Source: Rhodococcus sp. KBS0724 (GTDB lineage Bacteria; Actinomycetota; Actinomycetes; Mycobacteriales; Mycobacteriaceae). Taken from it: a stretch of DNA of 64,000 bases. The notes beneath the pieces are model-generated. The model ran no database searches, was not told the origin of the DNA, and saw only the letters and a list, made by a program, of their open reading frames with translations. The stretch lies in contig NZ_VCBX02000001.1 of NCBI RefSeq assembly GCF_005938745.2, forward strand, positions 2,576,001 through 2,640,000. The letters are read 5' to 3'. Positions 44,393-53,752 of the stretch are shown here, one piece after another (the stretch's first letter is position 1; each line of letters begins with the position of its first letter). A program made the position numbers and the translations under genes.

Positions 44393-44650
44393 ATGTGCCT
44401 CGGTATCCCTGGACGCGTCGTGGCGCTGCTCGACGGATACGGCGGGCAGCTCGCGCTCGTCGACGTGGAAGGTGCGACCCGCAAGGTCAATATCGGAATG
44501 CTCGACGAGAATACCGTCGGCGCTGGTGACTGGGTTGTCATCCACATGGGCTTTGCTGTCGAGAAGGTGGACGCGAAGGGTGCCGCCGAGGCGCTGGCGG
44601 GCCTCGAATTGATGGGTCGATCGCGCCCTGCGGATGAGGGCGAGCCATGA
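44393..44650 (+). CDS. hypC: Hydrogenase assembly chaperone HypC (first copy)
   Basis: Binds HypD and the precursor large subunit during Fe(CN)2CO assembly; 85 residues. Begins MCLGIPGRVVAL with the essential Cys2, then DVEGATRKVNIGMLDE and GDWVVIHMGFAVEKVD. A second, different copy is at 46970. Stop overlaps the hypF start. Confidence 0.93.
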   Translation: MCLGIPGRVVALLDGYGGQLALVDVEGATRKVNIGMLDENTVGAGDWVVIHMGFAVEKVDAKGAAEALAGLELMGRSRPADEGEP

Positions 44651-46953
44651 TCACCGCCATCCGACTACAGATCCAGGGAGTGGTTCAAGGAGTTGGATTC
44701 AGGCCGTTCGTGTATTCGCTCGCAACCGAATTGGGGTTGACGGGCACAGTGGGGAACTCGCCCTGTGGAGTGGTGATCGACCTGGAGGGTGAAGATCTGG
44801 CGCTCGCGGAGTTCGCGACGGAACTGCAGGTGCGCCGGCCGCCGTTGGCCAGGATCGACTCGGTGGAGTGTGAGCCGGCCCAGGCGTGCGGGCGGTCCGG
44901 GTTTCGGATCGTGGACACGGACACGACGACCGCTGGGCGGACGTTGGCACCGCCTGATGTCGCGACCTGCGACGATTGCCTCCGTGACATGGTCGATCCT
45001 GGGAACAGGCGGTATCGGCATCCGTTCGTCACGTGCACCAACTGCGGTCCGCGGTTCACGATAATCGAAGAACTTCCGTACGACCGGGCAGCGACAACGA
45101 TGCACGGGTTTCCGATGTGTTCGGAATGCGCAGCCGAGTATGCCGATCCCGGTGATCGGCGCTTTCACGCTCAGCCGATTGCGTGCCCGCAGTGTGGTCC
45201 GACCCTGGCTTTTGTTGATACAGATGCAGATACAGATGCAGATGCCGAAGTCGTGACCGGCGAGAATGCTGTGCAACGGGCGCGAGAGTTGTTGCGCGCC
45301 GGAAAGATTGTTGCTGTCAAAGGCATCGGGGGGTATCACCTGGCCTGCGATGCAGGAAACGAATCGGCAGTGCACGAATTGCGACAACGCAAGCATCGCC
45401 CTGGTAAGCCGCTTGCGGTGATGGTGCGAGAGATGAATAGCGCGCACGCGGTTGGGCGGATCAACGAGGCGCAGTCGCAGGCTCTGACCGAATGCTCGCG
45501 CCCGATCGTGCTGGTGGACAAGGCGTCGACATACGACCTTGCGCCTTCGGTGGCTCCGGGAATTCCGGATATCGGAATCATGCTGGCGTACAACCCGATC
45601 CAGAACCTCCTGCTCGGCCTTCCCGGTGATGCGGCCGGGCCGACAGTGCTGGTGATGACGTCGGCAAATCTCGGCGGTGAACCAATCCTGTTCCGAGGCA
45701 GTGATCTGGTGAGGGTATCCGAGCTTGCGGACGGGGTTCTCACCCACGATCGCCCTATCCGGGTGCCGTGCGACGATTCGGTTCTCCGTGTAGTCGATGG
45801 TCGCCGAGTGATGCTTCGCCGCTCCCGTGGGTATGCGCCGCTGCCGATTGAACTGCCGTTGGACGTGGCACCGATTCTGGCGGTGGGCGCAGATCTGAAG
45901 AACACCTTTGTGATGGCGGACGGAAGATCCGCCTGGCCGAGTCAACACATCGGGGACATGGGCGATGTTGCAGTGCTGGACGGTTTTACGGCGGCGCAGA
46001 CGCACTTCGAATCGATTACCGGCGTCACCCCGAGTCAGGTTGTGTGCGACGAACACCCCAGATATCACTCGTCGGCGTGGGCGAGAAAGCATGCGGCGGG
46101 GCGGCCGGTGCGAACCGTGGGCCACCATCACGCGCATATCGCCGCGGTGATGGGCGAGAACGGCTGCGACGGCGCCGAGCCGGTCATCGGAATGGCCTTC
46201 GACGGAACAGGCTACGGAGCAGACGGTTCGGTATGGGGCGGGGAGATGCTGCTCGCAACGTACAAAGGTTTCCGTCGTCTTGCGCATCTCGGTTACATAG
46301 CCTTGCCGGGTGGTGACGCCGGAGTGGAACGGCCGTACCGAATGGCGCTGTCGCATCTGCGTTCGGCGGGAATCGGCTGGGACAGTGACCTTCCGCCGGT
46401 TGCTGCCTGCTCGGCGCGCGAACGTTCCGTCCTCGATCATCAGTTGGAGACGGGCTTCGGCTGTGTGGAGACATCGAGTATGGGACGGCTGTTCGACGCC
46501 GTCGCCGCACTTGCCGGTGTCCGCCAAAGTGTGGCGTACGAGGCGCAGGCAGCAATCGAATTGGAAGGTGTGACTCGGGGAATCGACTGCGGTAGTGAGT
46601 ACTACATTTTCGGCGAACGCGAAGATACCGTCGGGGCGTGGATTGCGGATCCGGGTCCGGTCATACGTTCCGTGGTTGCGGACCTACGCGATGGTGTGTC
46701 GGCAGGTGTGATCGGTGCGCGTTTTCACGAGGGCGTTGCGCGTTTGGTGGTGACCTGGGCCCAAGCAGCGCGCGCTGCGGCCGGCGTTGACGACGTTGCC
46801 TTGAGCGGAGGGGTCTTCCAGAATCCGTTACTCCTGGCGCGGACGCGGGTATTGCTGTCGGACGCCGGTTTCCGCCCGCTGACGCACCACGAATTGCCAC
46901 CGAACGACGGTGGTCTTGCGTACGGCCAAGTGCTGGTCGGGAGTTCGCTATGA
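44647..46953 (+). CDS. hypF: Carbamoyltransferase HypF
   Basis: Makes the carbamoyl donor for the cyanide ligands with HypE; 768 residues. Domains in order: acylphosphatase-like (IQGVVQGVGFRPFVYSLA), zinc fingers (CDDCLRDM, CTNCGPR, CSECAAEY, CPQCGP), YrdC-like (VAVKGIGGYHLACDA, then RPIVLVDKA), and a Kae1-like domain (VGHHHAHIAAVM, FDGTGYGADGSVWGGE, ALSGGVFQNPLLLART). All sites look intact. A 12-bp tandem repeat codes DADTDAD near residue 195. Overlaps hypC by 4 bp. Confidence 0.95.
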   Translation: MITAIRLQIQGVVQGVGFRPFVYSLATELGLTGTVGNSPCGVVIDLEGEDLALAEFATELQVRRPPLARIDSVECEPAQACGRSGFRIVDTDTTTAGRTLAPPDVATCDDCLRDMVDPGNRRYRHPFVTCTNCGPRFTIIEELPYDRAATTMHGFPMCSECAAEYADPGDRRFHAQPIACPQCGPTLAFVDTDADTDADAEVVTGENAVQRARELLRAGKIVAVKGIGGYHLACDAGNESAVHELRQRKHRPGKPLAVMVREMNSAHAVGRINEAQSQALTECSRPIVLVDKASTYDLAPSVAPGIPDIGIMLAYNPIQNLLLGLPGDAAGPTVLVMTSANLGGEPILFRGSDLVRVSELADGVLTHDRPIRVPCDDSVLRVVDGRRVMLRRSRGYAPLPIELPLDVAPILAVGADLKNTFVMADGRSAWPSQHIGDMGDVAVLDGFTAAQTHFESITGVTPSQVVCDEHPRYHSSAWARKHAAGRPVRTVGHHHAHIAAVMGENGCDGAEPVIGMAFDGTGYGADGSVWGGEMLLATYKGFRRLAHLGYIALPGGDAGVERPYRMALSHLRSAGIGWDSDLPPVAACSARERSVLDHQLETGFGCVETSSMGRLFDAVAALAGVRQSVAYEAQAAIELEGVTRGIDCGSEYYIFGEREDTVGAWIADPGPVIRSVVADLRDGVSAGVIGARFHEGVARLVVTWAQAARAAAGVDDVALSGGVFQNPLLLARTRVLLSDAGFRPLTHHELPPNDGGLAYGQVLVGSSL
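45217..45240 (+). repeat. 12-bp tandem repeat in hypF
   Basis: GATACAGATGCA at 45217-45228 is repeated at 45229-45240, coding DTDA twice. Confidence 0.9.
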
Positions 46954-46969
46954 GGTCAGGAGGGTAGCC

Positions 46970-47269
46970 ATGTGTTTAGCCGTACCGGGACGTATCGAAT
47001 CGCTCGAGGATCGTGACGGAACCACGATGTCCATCGTCAACTTCGGGGGAGTCCGCAAAGAGGTATGCCTCGAGTACATTCCCGGCGCCGCGGTCGGAGA
47101 GTACGTCGTTGTCCACGTCGGCTTCGCAATTCAGAGGCTCGACGAGGAATCAGCACAACGCACACTTGCGGAGTTCGAGCACCTCGGCGTGCTCGACGAG
47201 GAATTCGGCGACGGATTTGCTCGCGCAGCAAAGGCTCTGGGAGTCGATCAGAAGGAGAATCAATCATGA
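46970..47269 (+). CDS. hypC: Second HypC/HupF-family chaperone
   Basis: Protein of 99 residues starting [36 protein letters not shown]; Cys2 and the [19 protein letters not shown] helix are intact. CAGGAGGG lies 8 nt upstream of ATG 46970. It differs much from the 44393 copy (GIPG versus AVPG, and a different tail), so it is a divergent paralogue, not a fresh duplication. Its stop overlaps the hypD ATG. One copy may pair with HypD, the other with HhyL. Confidence 0.92.
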   Translation: MCLAVPGRIESLEDRDGTTMSIVNFGGVRKEVCLEYIPGAAVGEYVVVHVGFAIQRLDEESAQRTLAEFEHLGVLDEEFGDGFARAAKALGVDQKENQS

Positions 47270-48378
47270 AGTATCTGGACGAATTCTCCGACCCTGAGTT
47301 GGCCGGCAAATTACTCGATCAGATTCGAACACTCGCCACTCGTCGATGGGCGATCATGGAAGTCTGTGGTGGTCAGACACATTCGATCATTCGACACGGA
47401 ATTGACCAATTGCTTCCCGAGCAGATCGAGATGATTCACGGGCCGGGATGCCCGGTCTGTGTCACGCCGCTGGAGATCATCGACAAAGCGCTCGAGATCG
47501 CTGCACGCCCGGATGTGATCTTCTGCTCGTTCGGTGACATGTTGCGCGTGCCGGGTAGTGCGTCGGATCTCTTTCGGATCAAGAGCGCTGGTGGTGATGT
47601 GCGCGTCGTCTATTCGCCGCTCGATGCGCTGACCATCGCGAAGGAGAATCCGGATCGGGAGGTTGTGTTCTTCGGGATCGGGTTCGAAACTACCGCGCCC
47701 GCAAACGCGATGACCGTGTATCAGGCAAACCGACTGGGCATCAAGAACTTCTCGTTGCTCGTCTCCCACGTTCTCGTCCCGCCGGCGATGGCGGCGATCA
47801 TGGACTCCCCGGAGTGCCGGGTGCAGGCGTTTCTCGCCGCAGGTCATGTGTGCAGTGTGATGGGAACTTCGGAGTACCCCGCACTGGCGCAGAAGTACCG
47901 GGTTCCTATCGTCGTCACGGGTTTCGAACCCCTCGATCTGCTCGAGGGCATCAGAAAGACCGTGCTGCAGTTGGAAACCGGCAGATACGAAGTGGAGAAC
48001 GCCTATGCGCGGGCTGTGACAGCCCAGGGCAACGTCGCCGCCAAGGCGATGCTCGACGACGTGTTCGCGGTATCCGACCGGACCTGGCGCGGCATCGGTC
48101 CCATCCCGGACAGTGGGTGGCAGTTGGCGCCGAAGTATGCGGAATTCGATGCGGAACAACGGTTCTCGGTTACCGATATTCATACCGACGAGTCGTCGGT
48201 CTGCCGTTCCGGGGAAGTGCTCCAAGGCTTGATCAAGCCGAACGAGTGCGCTGCCTTCGGAAAGGAGTGCACGCCGCGCAATCCGTTGGGGGCCACGATG
48301 GTGTCGTCCGAGGGCGCGTGCGCCGCCTACTACCTGTACCGACGCTTGGAATTGCAGGAGGCGGGTCATGGGAGCTGA
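47266..48378 (+). CDS. hypD: Fe-CN scaffold protein HypD
   Basis: Iron-sulfur protein of 370 residues that builds the Fe(CN)2CO unit. CGGQTHSI (residues 36-43), [11 protein letters not shown] (64-74) and [10 protein letters not shown] (about 137) are the conserved active-site segments; the C-terminal cysteines in [13 protein letters not shown] and SEGACAAYY bind the [4Fe-4S] cluster. ATG 47266 overlaps the preceding stop; the open extension to 47065 is in the previous gene. Overlaps hypE by 11 bp. Confidence 0.95.
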   Translation: MKYLDEFSDPELAGKLLDQIRTLATRRWAIMEVCGGQTHSIIRHGIDQLLPEQIEMIHGPGCPVCVTPLEIIDKALEIAARPDVIFCSFGDMLRVPGSASDLFRIKSAGGDVRVVYSPLDALTIAKENPDREVVFFGIGFETTAPANAMTVYQANRLGIKNFSLLVSHVLVPPAMAAIMDSPECRVQAFLAAGHVCSVMGTSEYPALAQKYRVPIVVTGFEPLDLLEGIRKTVLQLETGRYEVENAYARAVTAQGNVAAKAMLDDVFAVSDRTWRGIGPIPDSGWQLAPKYAEFDAEQRFSVTDIHTDESSVCRSGEVLQGLIKPNECAAFGKECTPRNPLGATMVSSEGACAAYYLYRRLELQEAGHGS

Positions 48379-49438
48379 CAACAGCGCGGTGGTAGATCCG
48401 GGGGCGTGGGTCTGTCCGTTGCCGCTCCGCGATTCGCCGAACATCGTCATGGGGCACGGCGGCGGTGGAGCGATGTCCGCCGAGCTGATCGAGCATCTGT
48501 TCCTCCCGGCATTCGGCGACGCGGCCGACGCGGAACTCGGCGATTCCGCTGTGCTCGACATCGGCGGTGTTCGGGTGGCGTTCTCGACGGACTCGTACGT
48601 GGTCAAACCGATGGTGTTTCCGGGTGGAAACATCGGCGATCTGGCAGTCAACGGCACGGTCAACGACCTCGCTATGGCAGGCGCACAGCCACTGGCAATG
48701 TCGACCGCCTTCATTCTCGAGGAGGGAACACCGCTCGCCGATATAGCGACGGTGGCGGCGACACTGGGCGACGCGGCTCGCCTAGCGGGAGTTCGACTGG
48801 TGACAGGCGACACCAAGGTGGTCGACGCCGGTCACGGCGACGGAGTTTTCGTCAATACTGCGGGCATCGGCATCGTTCCCGCCGGCGTCGACATCCGGCC
48901 GACCCGGGCCGAAGTCGGTGATGCCGTGATCGTCAGTGGTGACATCGGAGTTCACGGCGTGGCGGTGATGAGTTGCCGTGAGGGCCTGGAGTTCGGCACC
49001 GAGGTGCGCAGCGACTGTGCCGCACTGAACGGCCTGGTAGCCGCCATGATCGCCACCGGCGTGGACATCCACGTCCTTCGCGATCCGACGCGCGGCGGGG
49101 TTGCGGCCACGCTCAACGAGATTGCCCAGGCGTCGAATATCGGGGTTGCGCTCGTGGAACGGAACCTGCCGATTCCCGACGCCGTTCGGGATGCCTGTGG
49201 GTTGTTGGGCTTGGATCCGCTGTACGTGGCCAACGAAGGCAAACTGGTTGCGTTTGTAGCGCCCGGCGACGTCGACCGCGTGCTGGACGCCATGCGTGGA
49301 CACTCACTGGGTGTCGGTGCAACGGTGATCGGGGAGTGCGTGCGTGCGCATGCCGGAATGGTGGTTGCCCGAACCGCGCTGGGTGGCAACAGGGTAGTGG
49401 ATCTCCCTGCCGGTGAACAGCTTCCGCGGATCTGTTGA
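48368..49438 (+). CDS. hypE: Carbamoyl dehydratase HypE
   Basis: ATP-dependent dehydratase making thiocyanate on its C-terminal Cys; 356 residues. [43 protein letters not shown] (nucleotide and helical core), [15 protein letters not shown], and the terminal PRIC with Cys as last residue, as required for cyanide transfer. Starts inside hypD. Stop overlaps the next gene by TGATG. Confidence 0.95.
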   Translation: MGADNSAVVDPGAWVCPLPLRDSPNIVMGHGGGGAMSAELIEHLFLPAFGDAADAELGDSAVLDIGGVRVAFSTDSYVVKPMVFPGGNIGDLAVNGTVNDLAMAGAQPLAMSTAFILEEGTPLADIATVAATLGDAARLAGVRLVTGDTKVVDAGHGDGVFVNTAGIGIVPAGVDIRPTRAEVGDAVIVSGDIGVHGVAVMSCREGLEFGTEVRSDCAALNGLVAAMIATGVDIHVLRDPTRGGVAATLNEIAQASNIGVALVERNLPIPDAVRDACGLLGLDPLYVANEGKLVAFVAPGDVDRVLDAMRGHSLGVGATVIGECVRAHAGMVVARTALGGNRVVDLPAGEQLPRIC

Positions 49439-50190
49439 TGACCGGCGTTCACGTGGCCGGCCCGGCACTGTTTGCGAGGTACGCGTATCCGCCGAACGAA
49501 TTGGGCTATTGCGGGGCTGATGATGCGTCGGCGCTGTTGCGTCAGGCGACGGGAACGGTCACCGATCAGGACCGCAGCCGGGCGCAACAATTCGACGGTG
49601 CGTGGCCGTATCTCGCGGCGCTGGCCCGGGGAGTGGGTGTCGACGATCCACTCGATCCGCGAGTGATCGAGGCTTACTGGTTGGGTGGGCCACTGCTGGA
49701 TTCGGTGAATTCGGAACAGTTGGTGGCGCATCTCCGACGCGAATTCGGGAAGCGCAACGACACGGGATTGCTCTCGGATCTGGATGGCCGCGATCGTGCT
49801 CTTGCGCATCACAGTTTCCATGTTCTAGTCGTGTATCCGTGGGCGCGGCTTCTTCGGAAACACGGTGCGGTGCCACTTTCAGTCCTGCAGAACTGCCGAA
49901 TCAGGTGGGGGGAAGTGCGCGAAGTAGGCGACGAGTATGCGGAGGTGATGTCGTCGCCGCTCGTATTCGACGGTAACCAACTCCTCCGCGGCCCCGAGGC
50001 GGTTGAACCCGTGCGGTGGAATGTCGACGGCATTCCGCTTGGTCCCGATCCTGTGCGAGGGACCTTGGTGGCTCTGCACTGGGATTGGCTGTGCGACACC
50101 ATTTCGGTGACGCAAGCCGGTGCCTTGGATCTTGCCGAAGAGTCAGCGCTCGAGATCGTCAACCTGCGGCTACGGGCGCGCGAAGTCTAG
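49438..50190 (+). CDS. DUF6390-type hydrogenase-cluster protein
   Basis: Protein of 250 residues that I recall as DUF6390 of hydrogenase loci. It has GPALFARYAYPPNELGYCGADDASALLRQATG at the start, RAQQFDGAWPYLAALARG, EAYWLGGPLLDSV and ALAHHSFHVLVVYPWARLL (His pair). Helical; no signal peptide. ATG 49438 overlaps the hypE stop (TGATG). Last gene of the cluster. A role in maturation or in sensing cluster status is inferred from position only. Confidence 0.65.
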   Translation: MTGVHVAGPALFARYAYPPNELGYCGADDASALLRQATGTVTDQDRSRAQQFDGAWPYLAALARGVGVDDPLDPRVIEAYWLGGPLLDSVNSEQLVAHLRREFGKRNDTGLLSDLDGRDRALAHHSFHVLVVYPWARLLRKHGAVPLSVLQNCRIRWGEVREVGDEYAEVMSSPLVFDGNQLLRGPEAVEPVRWNVDGIPLGPDPVRGTLVALHWDWLCDTISVTQAGALDLAEESALEIVNLRLRAREV

Positions 50191-50331
50191 TCGCGTGGTG
50201 GTTTGTTCCGGTGGCGGATCAACTCGCCTGGAATGTCCAGAATTTCCTATTCGCTGTTTCGGCTCGTAACTTTGTCCTGGAGTCGTCCGTGTCACGGGGC
50301 CGAGACGGCATCCAGGAAGGGACTGTTCGGT

Positions 50332-51675
50332 ATGCGCACCGGCATCAGAGATCTACGACCTTCAGAGTCCACTGAGCCAGGCAATCGCGTTGACCGGCAG
50401 TTTCCCACTCGATGGTCCACGCTCGGTGTTGTTGTCCTGGTATCCGTCGCGGCGACGGTTTTGCTGTTCACGACCGTGAATCCGCGGACGCCGTTGACCG
50501 GTTTGTTCATGGGTGGTGTCGATCTGGACGTGTACCGCGATGGCGCCCGTCGCGCGATGTCAGATCTCCCGCTCTATACCGAACCTGTCATCCATGACCT
50601 TCTCTACACCTACACGCCGTTCTCGACGTTGATGTTCGTGCCGTTCGGCTTCCTGCCGGGTGGGGCCGACAAGTACATCTGGATGGGATTCAACGTCGTT
50701 CTGCTCGTCGCGATCATTGCGCTGTGCTGGCGAATGCTCGGATATCGCATCGACCGCACCATCGTTGTGGCCTCGGCCTTGTTGGCGGCTGCATCCGTAT
50801 TCTTCGAACCAGTGCGGTCGACGCTGTACTTCGGACAGATCAATCTCGTGCTGATGGCACTTGTGCTCTGGGACGCCTCGCGCGGTGAGCAGAGCCGTCT
50901 CAAAGGCATCGGCGTCGGCATTGCGGCCGGGATCAAACTGACCCCCGCGTACTTCGTGCTCTACTACCTTGCTCTCCGGCAGTGGCGCGCCGCAGCGGTT
51001 GCCACCATGACGATCGCCGCGACCGTCGGGGTGAGTTGGGCCGTGCTGCCGAAGGATTCGTGGCAGTACTGGAGTGAGACGTTCTTCGACTCCACGCGCA
51101 TTGCCGACGAAGGTCACGCTGCAAACCAGTCACTGCGCGGGGCACTCACACGGATTATCGGTGGACCCGCACCTACCTGGTTGTGGTTGCTTCTCGCAGT
51201 GGTGATCGTCGCCGCGAGTATGTGGGTAGTGGCGCGTCTGCATCGGTCCGGAGAGAATCTGCTTTCGGTCACCGTTGCCGGTTTCACGGCAGTTGTGGTC
51301 TCGCCGTTCTCGTGGAGCCATCACTGGGTGTGGTTTGTTCCACTGCTTGTCTGGTGTGTGCACCGAGCTCTGACAAACGCGTGGTGGTGGCTGGGCGTGG
51401 TGGCGCTGTTCGGTGTTGCGGGATCGTGGGCGTATCAATTCCCGGGCAGGTTGGTTGTCGGGTTCTATCTGTTCCCGGGAACGTGGGTGCCCTGGAACGT
51501 TGTTGTGAACCTTTACCTCTTGGTCTATCTGGCGGTCCTCGCTGTTGCCGCCGTTGTTGCCATTCGCTCGACTCGGGATGGTGCGCAGAACCTTGCACTC
51601 GCCGAGACCGTGCAGGCACCCGACGTAGGAATTGTCGCTCCCGTGCCCAAACCTACTGGCGAGATTCCCGCCTGA
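50332..51675 (+). CDS. GT87-family polyprenyl-phosphate glycosyltransferase
   Basis: Polytopic membrane enzyme of 447 residues with about 10-12 hydrophobic segments. It matches the GT87/DUF2029 family (mannosyltransferases such as PimE-like enzymes using polyprenyl-phospho-mannose). Catalytic-type acidic residue in GGVDLDVYRDGARR, followed by TYTPFSTLMFVPFGFLP and the FGQINLVLMALVLWD segment. ATG 50332 has AGGAAGGGA upstream; earlier open codons are not family-like. Probably mannosylates PIM/LAM lipids; exact acceptor unknown. Terminator hairpin follows. Confidence 0.8.
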   Translation: MRTGIRDLRPSESTEPGNRVDRQFPTRWSTLGVVVLVSVAATVLLFTTVNPRTPLTGLFMGGVDLDVYRDGARRAMSDLPLYTEPVIHDLLYTYTPFSTLMFVPFGFLPGGADKYIWMGFNVVLLVAIIALCWRMLGYRIDRTIVVASALLAAASVFFEPVRSTLYFGQINLVLMALVLWDASRGEQSRLKGIGVGIAAGIKLTPAYFVLYYLALRQWRAAAVATMTIAATVGVSWAVLPKDSWQYWSETFFDSTRIADEGHAANQSLRGALTRIIGGPAPTWLWLLLAVVIVAASMWVVARLHRSGENLLSVTVAGFTAVVVSPFSWSHHWVWFVPLLVWCVHRALTNAWWWLGVVALFGVAGSWAYQFPGRLVVGFYLFPGTWVPWNVVVNLYLLVYLAVLAVAAVVAIRSTRDGAQNLALAETVQAPDVGIVAPVPKPTGEIPA

Positions 51676-51711
51676 TTCTCCCCTGATGTGAGGCGATGCG
51701 CATGGGTGTTG

Positions 51712-51742
51712 GCTTCGCATCGTCTGGCTGGTGATGCGAAGC
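51712..51742. terminator. Bidirectional terminator hairpin
   Basis: GCTTCGCATC (51712-51721) pairs with GATGCGAAGC (51733-51742), between the convergent GT87 and DUF222 genes. Confidence 0.65.
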
Positions 51743-51776
51743 TTGCACACGGTCTGTGCTTCCGGCTGAGCCGGTT

Positions 51777-53105
51777 TCAGTCTCGGTGGATGGGGCCTTG
51801 GCAGGTGGTGGAGCGTCGGCGTCGCTGTTTCGGGTCGATCGCGGCCGGTGGGATGAACCACGGTTTGTGATCGGAACCCATTTTGATTTCCCAGATTCCG
51901 CGGAACCCGCTGGTGCTGTGCATCAACGTGTGGTGGCTCCGACAGAGCAAAGCGAGGTTGTCCATGATCGTCAAACCGCCTGTTGACCACGGTTTTATAT
52001 GGTGTGCGTCGCACCAGGCCGGTACGGCATCGCAGTTGGGGAAGGCGCAGCCTTTGTCTCGGGCGATCAGCGCGATGCGTTGTTCGGCTGTGACGAGGCG
52101 TTTGAGTGGTGTCGCATCCAGCGGTGCGCCCTTGCCGTCCATCAAGACGGTCGAGAGCATGCAATCACACGCGAGCATCCGGGCTTTACTCACACTCAGC
52201 GGGCCCATCCACGGCATGTAGCCGACATCGAGATCCTCGAAATCGGGTTCATCGTAGTCTGCTCGTTTGGTGGCGCATTCACGATGCTCCGCAAGGTCTT
52301 TCGCGGTGATATGCACATTCACATGCGGACGCTGACCACCATCCACCCCGGTAACAGCATTATCCAAATATCGTCGAATCAACTCCGTGAACGCATCGGC
52401 GGTACGTTTAGCGGCCGACCGCTGATCCGGAGTCCCGTCCGCCGCCGGTTTCGGCATCGACAGACCCGACAGCGCAGACAGGAGCATTTCACCGGTCAAC
52501 GCGTCGAAATCGCCCTTGATCACGACCCGACCATTCAATGTCGGCGCGATCCGTAACGCATTCAGGTCGTTATCCTCGCCAGGCGGGGGCTCGTCGGATT
52601 CAAAGATCCGCTCCAAAACAGCAATCGCGTACCGCACCTTGACAGTCGTAGCCTCTACCCCGGATGCGGCGGCGAGAAGTGTTTTCAGGCTTGGCATTAA
52701 TGCGATGTCCGGCATCCCCTTTGGTGGGGATTCGCAGAACGCGGCGATCAATGCCGCATCGTCGAGTGAGAGGTCACCCGCTTCGAATTGCGCAGCAATA
52801 TCGGGGAACGATCGCAGTGCGGCACCGAGGGCGGCGATCTTGTTGCCGGCCGAGTTCTGCAGCATCGTATTGGCCGCCAACCACCGACCGACACCTCGGT
52901 AGCAGAGCACTTGCTCGTCGGGATTTAGTGCTAACTCGTCGACTGCGGCAACCCGAATCGCTTCCAGCCGAAGAATTTCCGCCGATGCAGTGACGGCCAC
53001 GTCCCGAACCTCGGACGGACGTAACTGCCACAACCTGCCGCGCACACCCACAGCCGAACCGGCTACAACATCCCCCACCGCAATTGAATCGCTAACTATG
53101 GTCAT
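51777..53105 (-). CDS. DUF222/HNH endonuclease (13E12-repeat family)
   Basis: Protein of 442 residues with N-terminal DUF222 (helical; ALGAALRSFPDIAAQFEAGDLSLDDA) and a C-terminal HNH nuclease domain: CAFPNCDAVPAWCDAHHIKPWSTGGLTIMDNLALLCRSHH, cited in parts; metal-binding AHHIKPW and the LLCRSHH end are intact. Such genes are multicopy in mycolata and, in M. tuberculosis, several are under LexA control (literature knowledge). ATG 53105 has GGGGAGG 5 nt upstream. The promoter carries a near-consensus SOS box. Role not established; possibly a repair or defence nuclease. Confidence 0.88.
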   Translation of the reverse strand: MTIVSDSIAVGDVVAGSAVGVRGRLWQLRPSEVRDVAVTASAEILRLEAIRVAAVDELALNPDEQVLCYRGVGRWLAANTMLQNSAGNKIAALGAALRSFPDIAAQFEAGDLSLDDAALIAAFCESPPKGMPDIALMPSLKTLLAAASGVEATTVKVRYAIAVLERIFESDEPPPGEDNDLNALRIAPTLNGRVVIKGDFDALTGEMLLSALSGLSMPKPAADGTPDQRSAAKRTADAFTELIRRYLDNAVTGVDGGQRPHVNVHITAKDLAEHRECATKRADYDEPDFEDLDVGYMPWMGPLSVSKARMLACDCMLSTVLMDGKGAPLDATPLKRLVTAEQRIALIARDKGCAFPNCDAVPAWCDAHHIKPWSTGGLTIMDNLALLCRSHHTLMHSTSGFRGIWEIKMGSDHKPWFIPPAAIDPKQRRRRSTTCQGPIHRD

Positions 53106-53129
53106 CAAGGCCTCCCCACCCGTGACCTA

Positions 53130-53157
53130 ATTATACTCGAACGTCTATTCGAATCAA
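53130..53157 (-). promoter_or_regulatory. SOS (LexA) box between -35 and -10 of the HNH gene
   Basis: TCGAACGTCTATTCGA (53137-53152) matches the actinobacterial LexA box TCGAACnnnnGTTCGA at 11 of 12 fixed positions. On the minus strand it lies between TTGATT (53152-53157) and a perfect TATAAT (53130-53135), with 16 bp spacing. Confidence 0.8.
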
Positions 53158-53626
53158 GGGATATATCGGGCACATTTGGCCCAGGGTGCTATGTCGACGT
53201 GGTCAATGATTTGAGACGAATGATGTTCGCATTCAAGAGTGTTGGCAGCAGTTTCGGTCAGTCCAACGACGCACACGCGGTGCACCATGGCCGACCATCG
53301 ACACCGTCGATTCGATGTGACGGATCGATGCGCGCGGCAAGAATGCAGCTCTCGTTGTCGTGGTAGACATCGAGATCGGAAGGAACCGTCGAGTGAAACG
53401 CCGGGACCTTCATGTGCACCTCCGTTGTGGCTCGTCAGGATTCGAGCCGAATCTGTTAATGGTCCCACTGCCGGGATCGTTTCGCTCGGCGCACGACGCG
53501 AGCCGTCGGGTGCTTTCCCTCACTGGGGTTGTGATGTGTGATCCCTCCCTCTGTCTCGGGGGATCGGCACACGCGGAACTTCAGGTCTCATTCGGACAAT
53601 TGCATTGAGAGGCATAGGGAGTGAGC
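53158..53626. other. Intergenic region, no gene recognised
   Basis: About 470 bp between the HNH gene promoter and a small ORF. Open frames here (for example 53360-53608) have no ribosome-binding site or family likeness. No tRNA-like or strongly paired structure was seen. It may hold remnants or unidentified regulatory RNA. Confidence 0.4.
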
Positions 53627-53752
53627 ATGGACGACGACGTCCTCACAGGTGTTTTCGCCTCGGTCACTATTTTCGCTTCGGTCATGTTGAGAGATATTCC
53701 GAGTGTGCGGCCGTGCTGTTCTCGCGTACTAGGTAGGTCATTGACTAGTTAA
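53627..53752 (+). CDS. Candidate small protein (41 aa), possible membrane peptide
   Basis: Open frame of 42 codons from ATG 53627 with AGGGAG 5 nt upstream, a well placed ribosome-binding site. The peptide has a hydrophobic middle (VLTGVFASVTIFASVML) followed by RDIPSVRP, loosely like the 39-residue peptide in the hydrogenase cluster (SMPDIQRYLRM). The C-terminus (CCSRVLGRSLTS) is different. Runs 8 bp into the convergent tetR gene. A real gene is possible but not shown; the hydrophobic stretch is weak. Confidence 0.3.
   Translation: MDDDVLTGVFASVTIFASVMLRDIPSVRPCCSRVLGRSLTS

Noticed and set aside
44665..46527. 620-residue open frame antisense to hypF
   Set aside because: The hypF reading has all family motifs; the antisense frame has none.
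51777..53105. DUF222/HNH gene as part of a mobile element
   Set aside because: No terminal inverted repeats, target duplication, integrase or intron features seen; the SOS promoter fits a resident gene.
53360..53608. 82-residue ORF in the gap before tetR
   Set aside because: No clear ribosome-binding site, no recognised motif, and composition not like the neighbouring genes.
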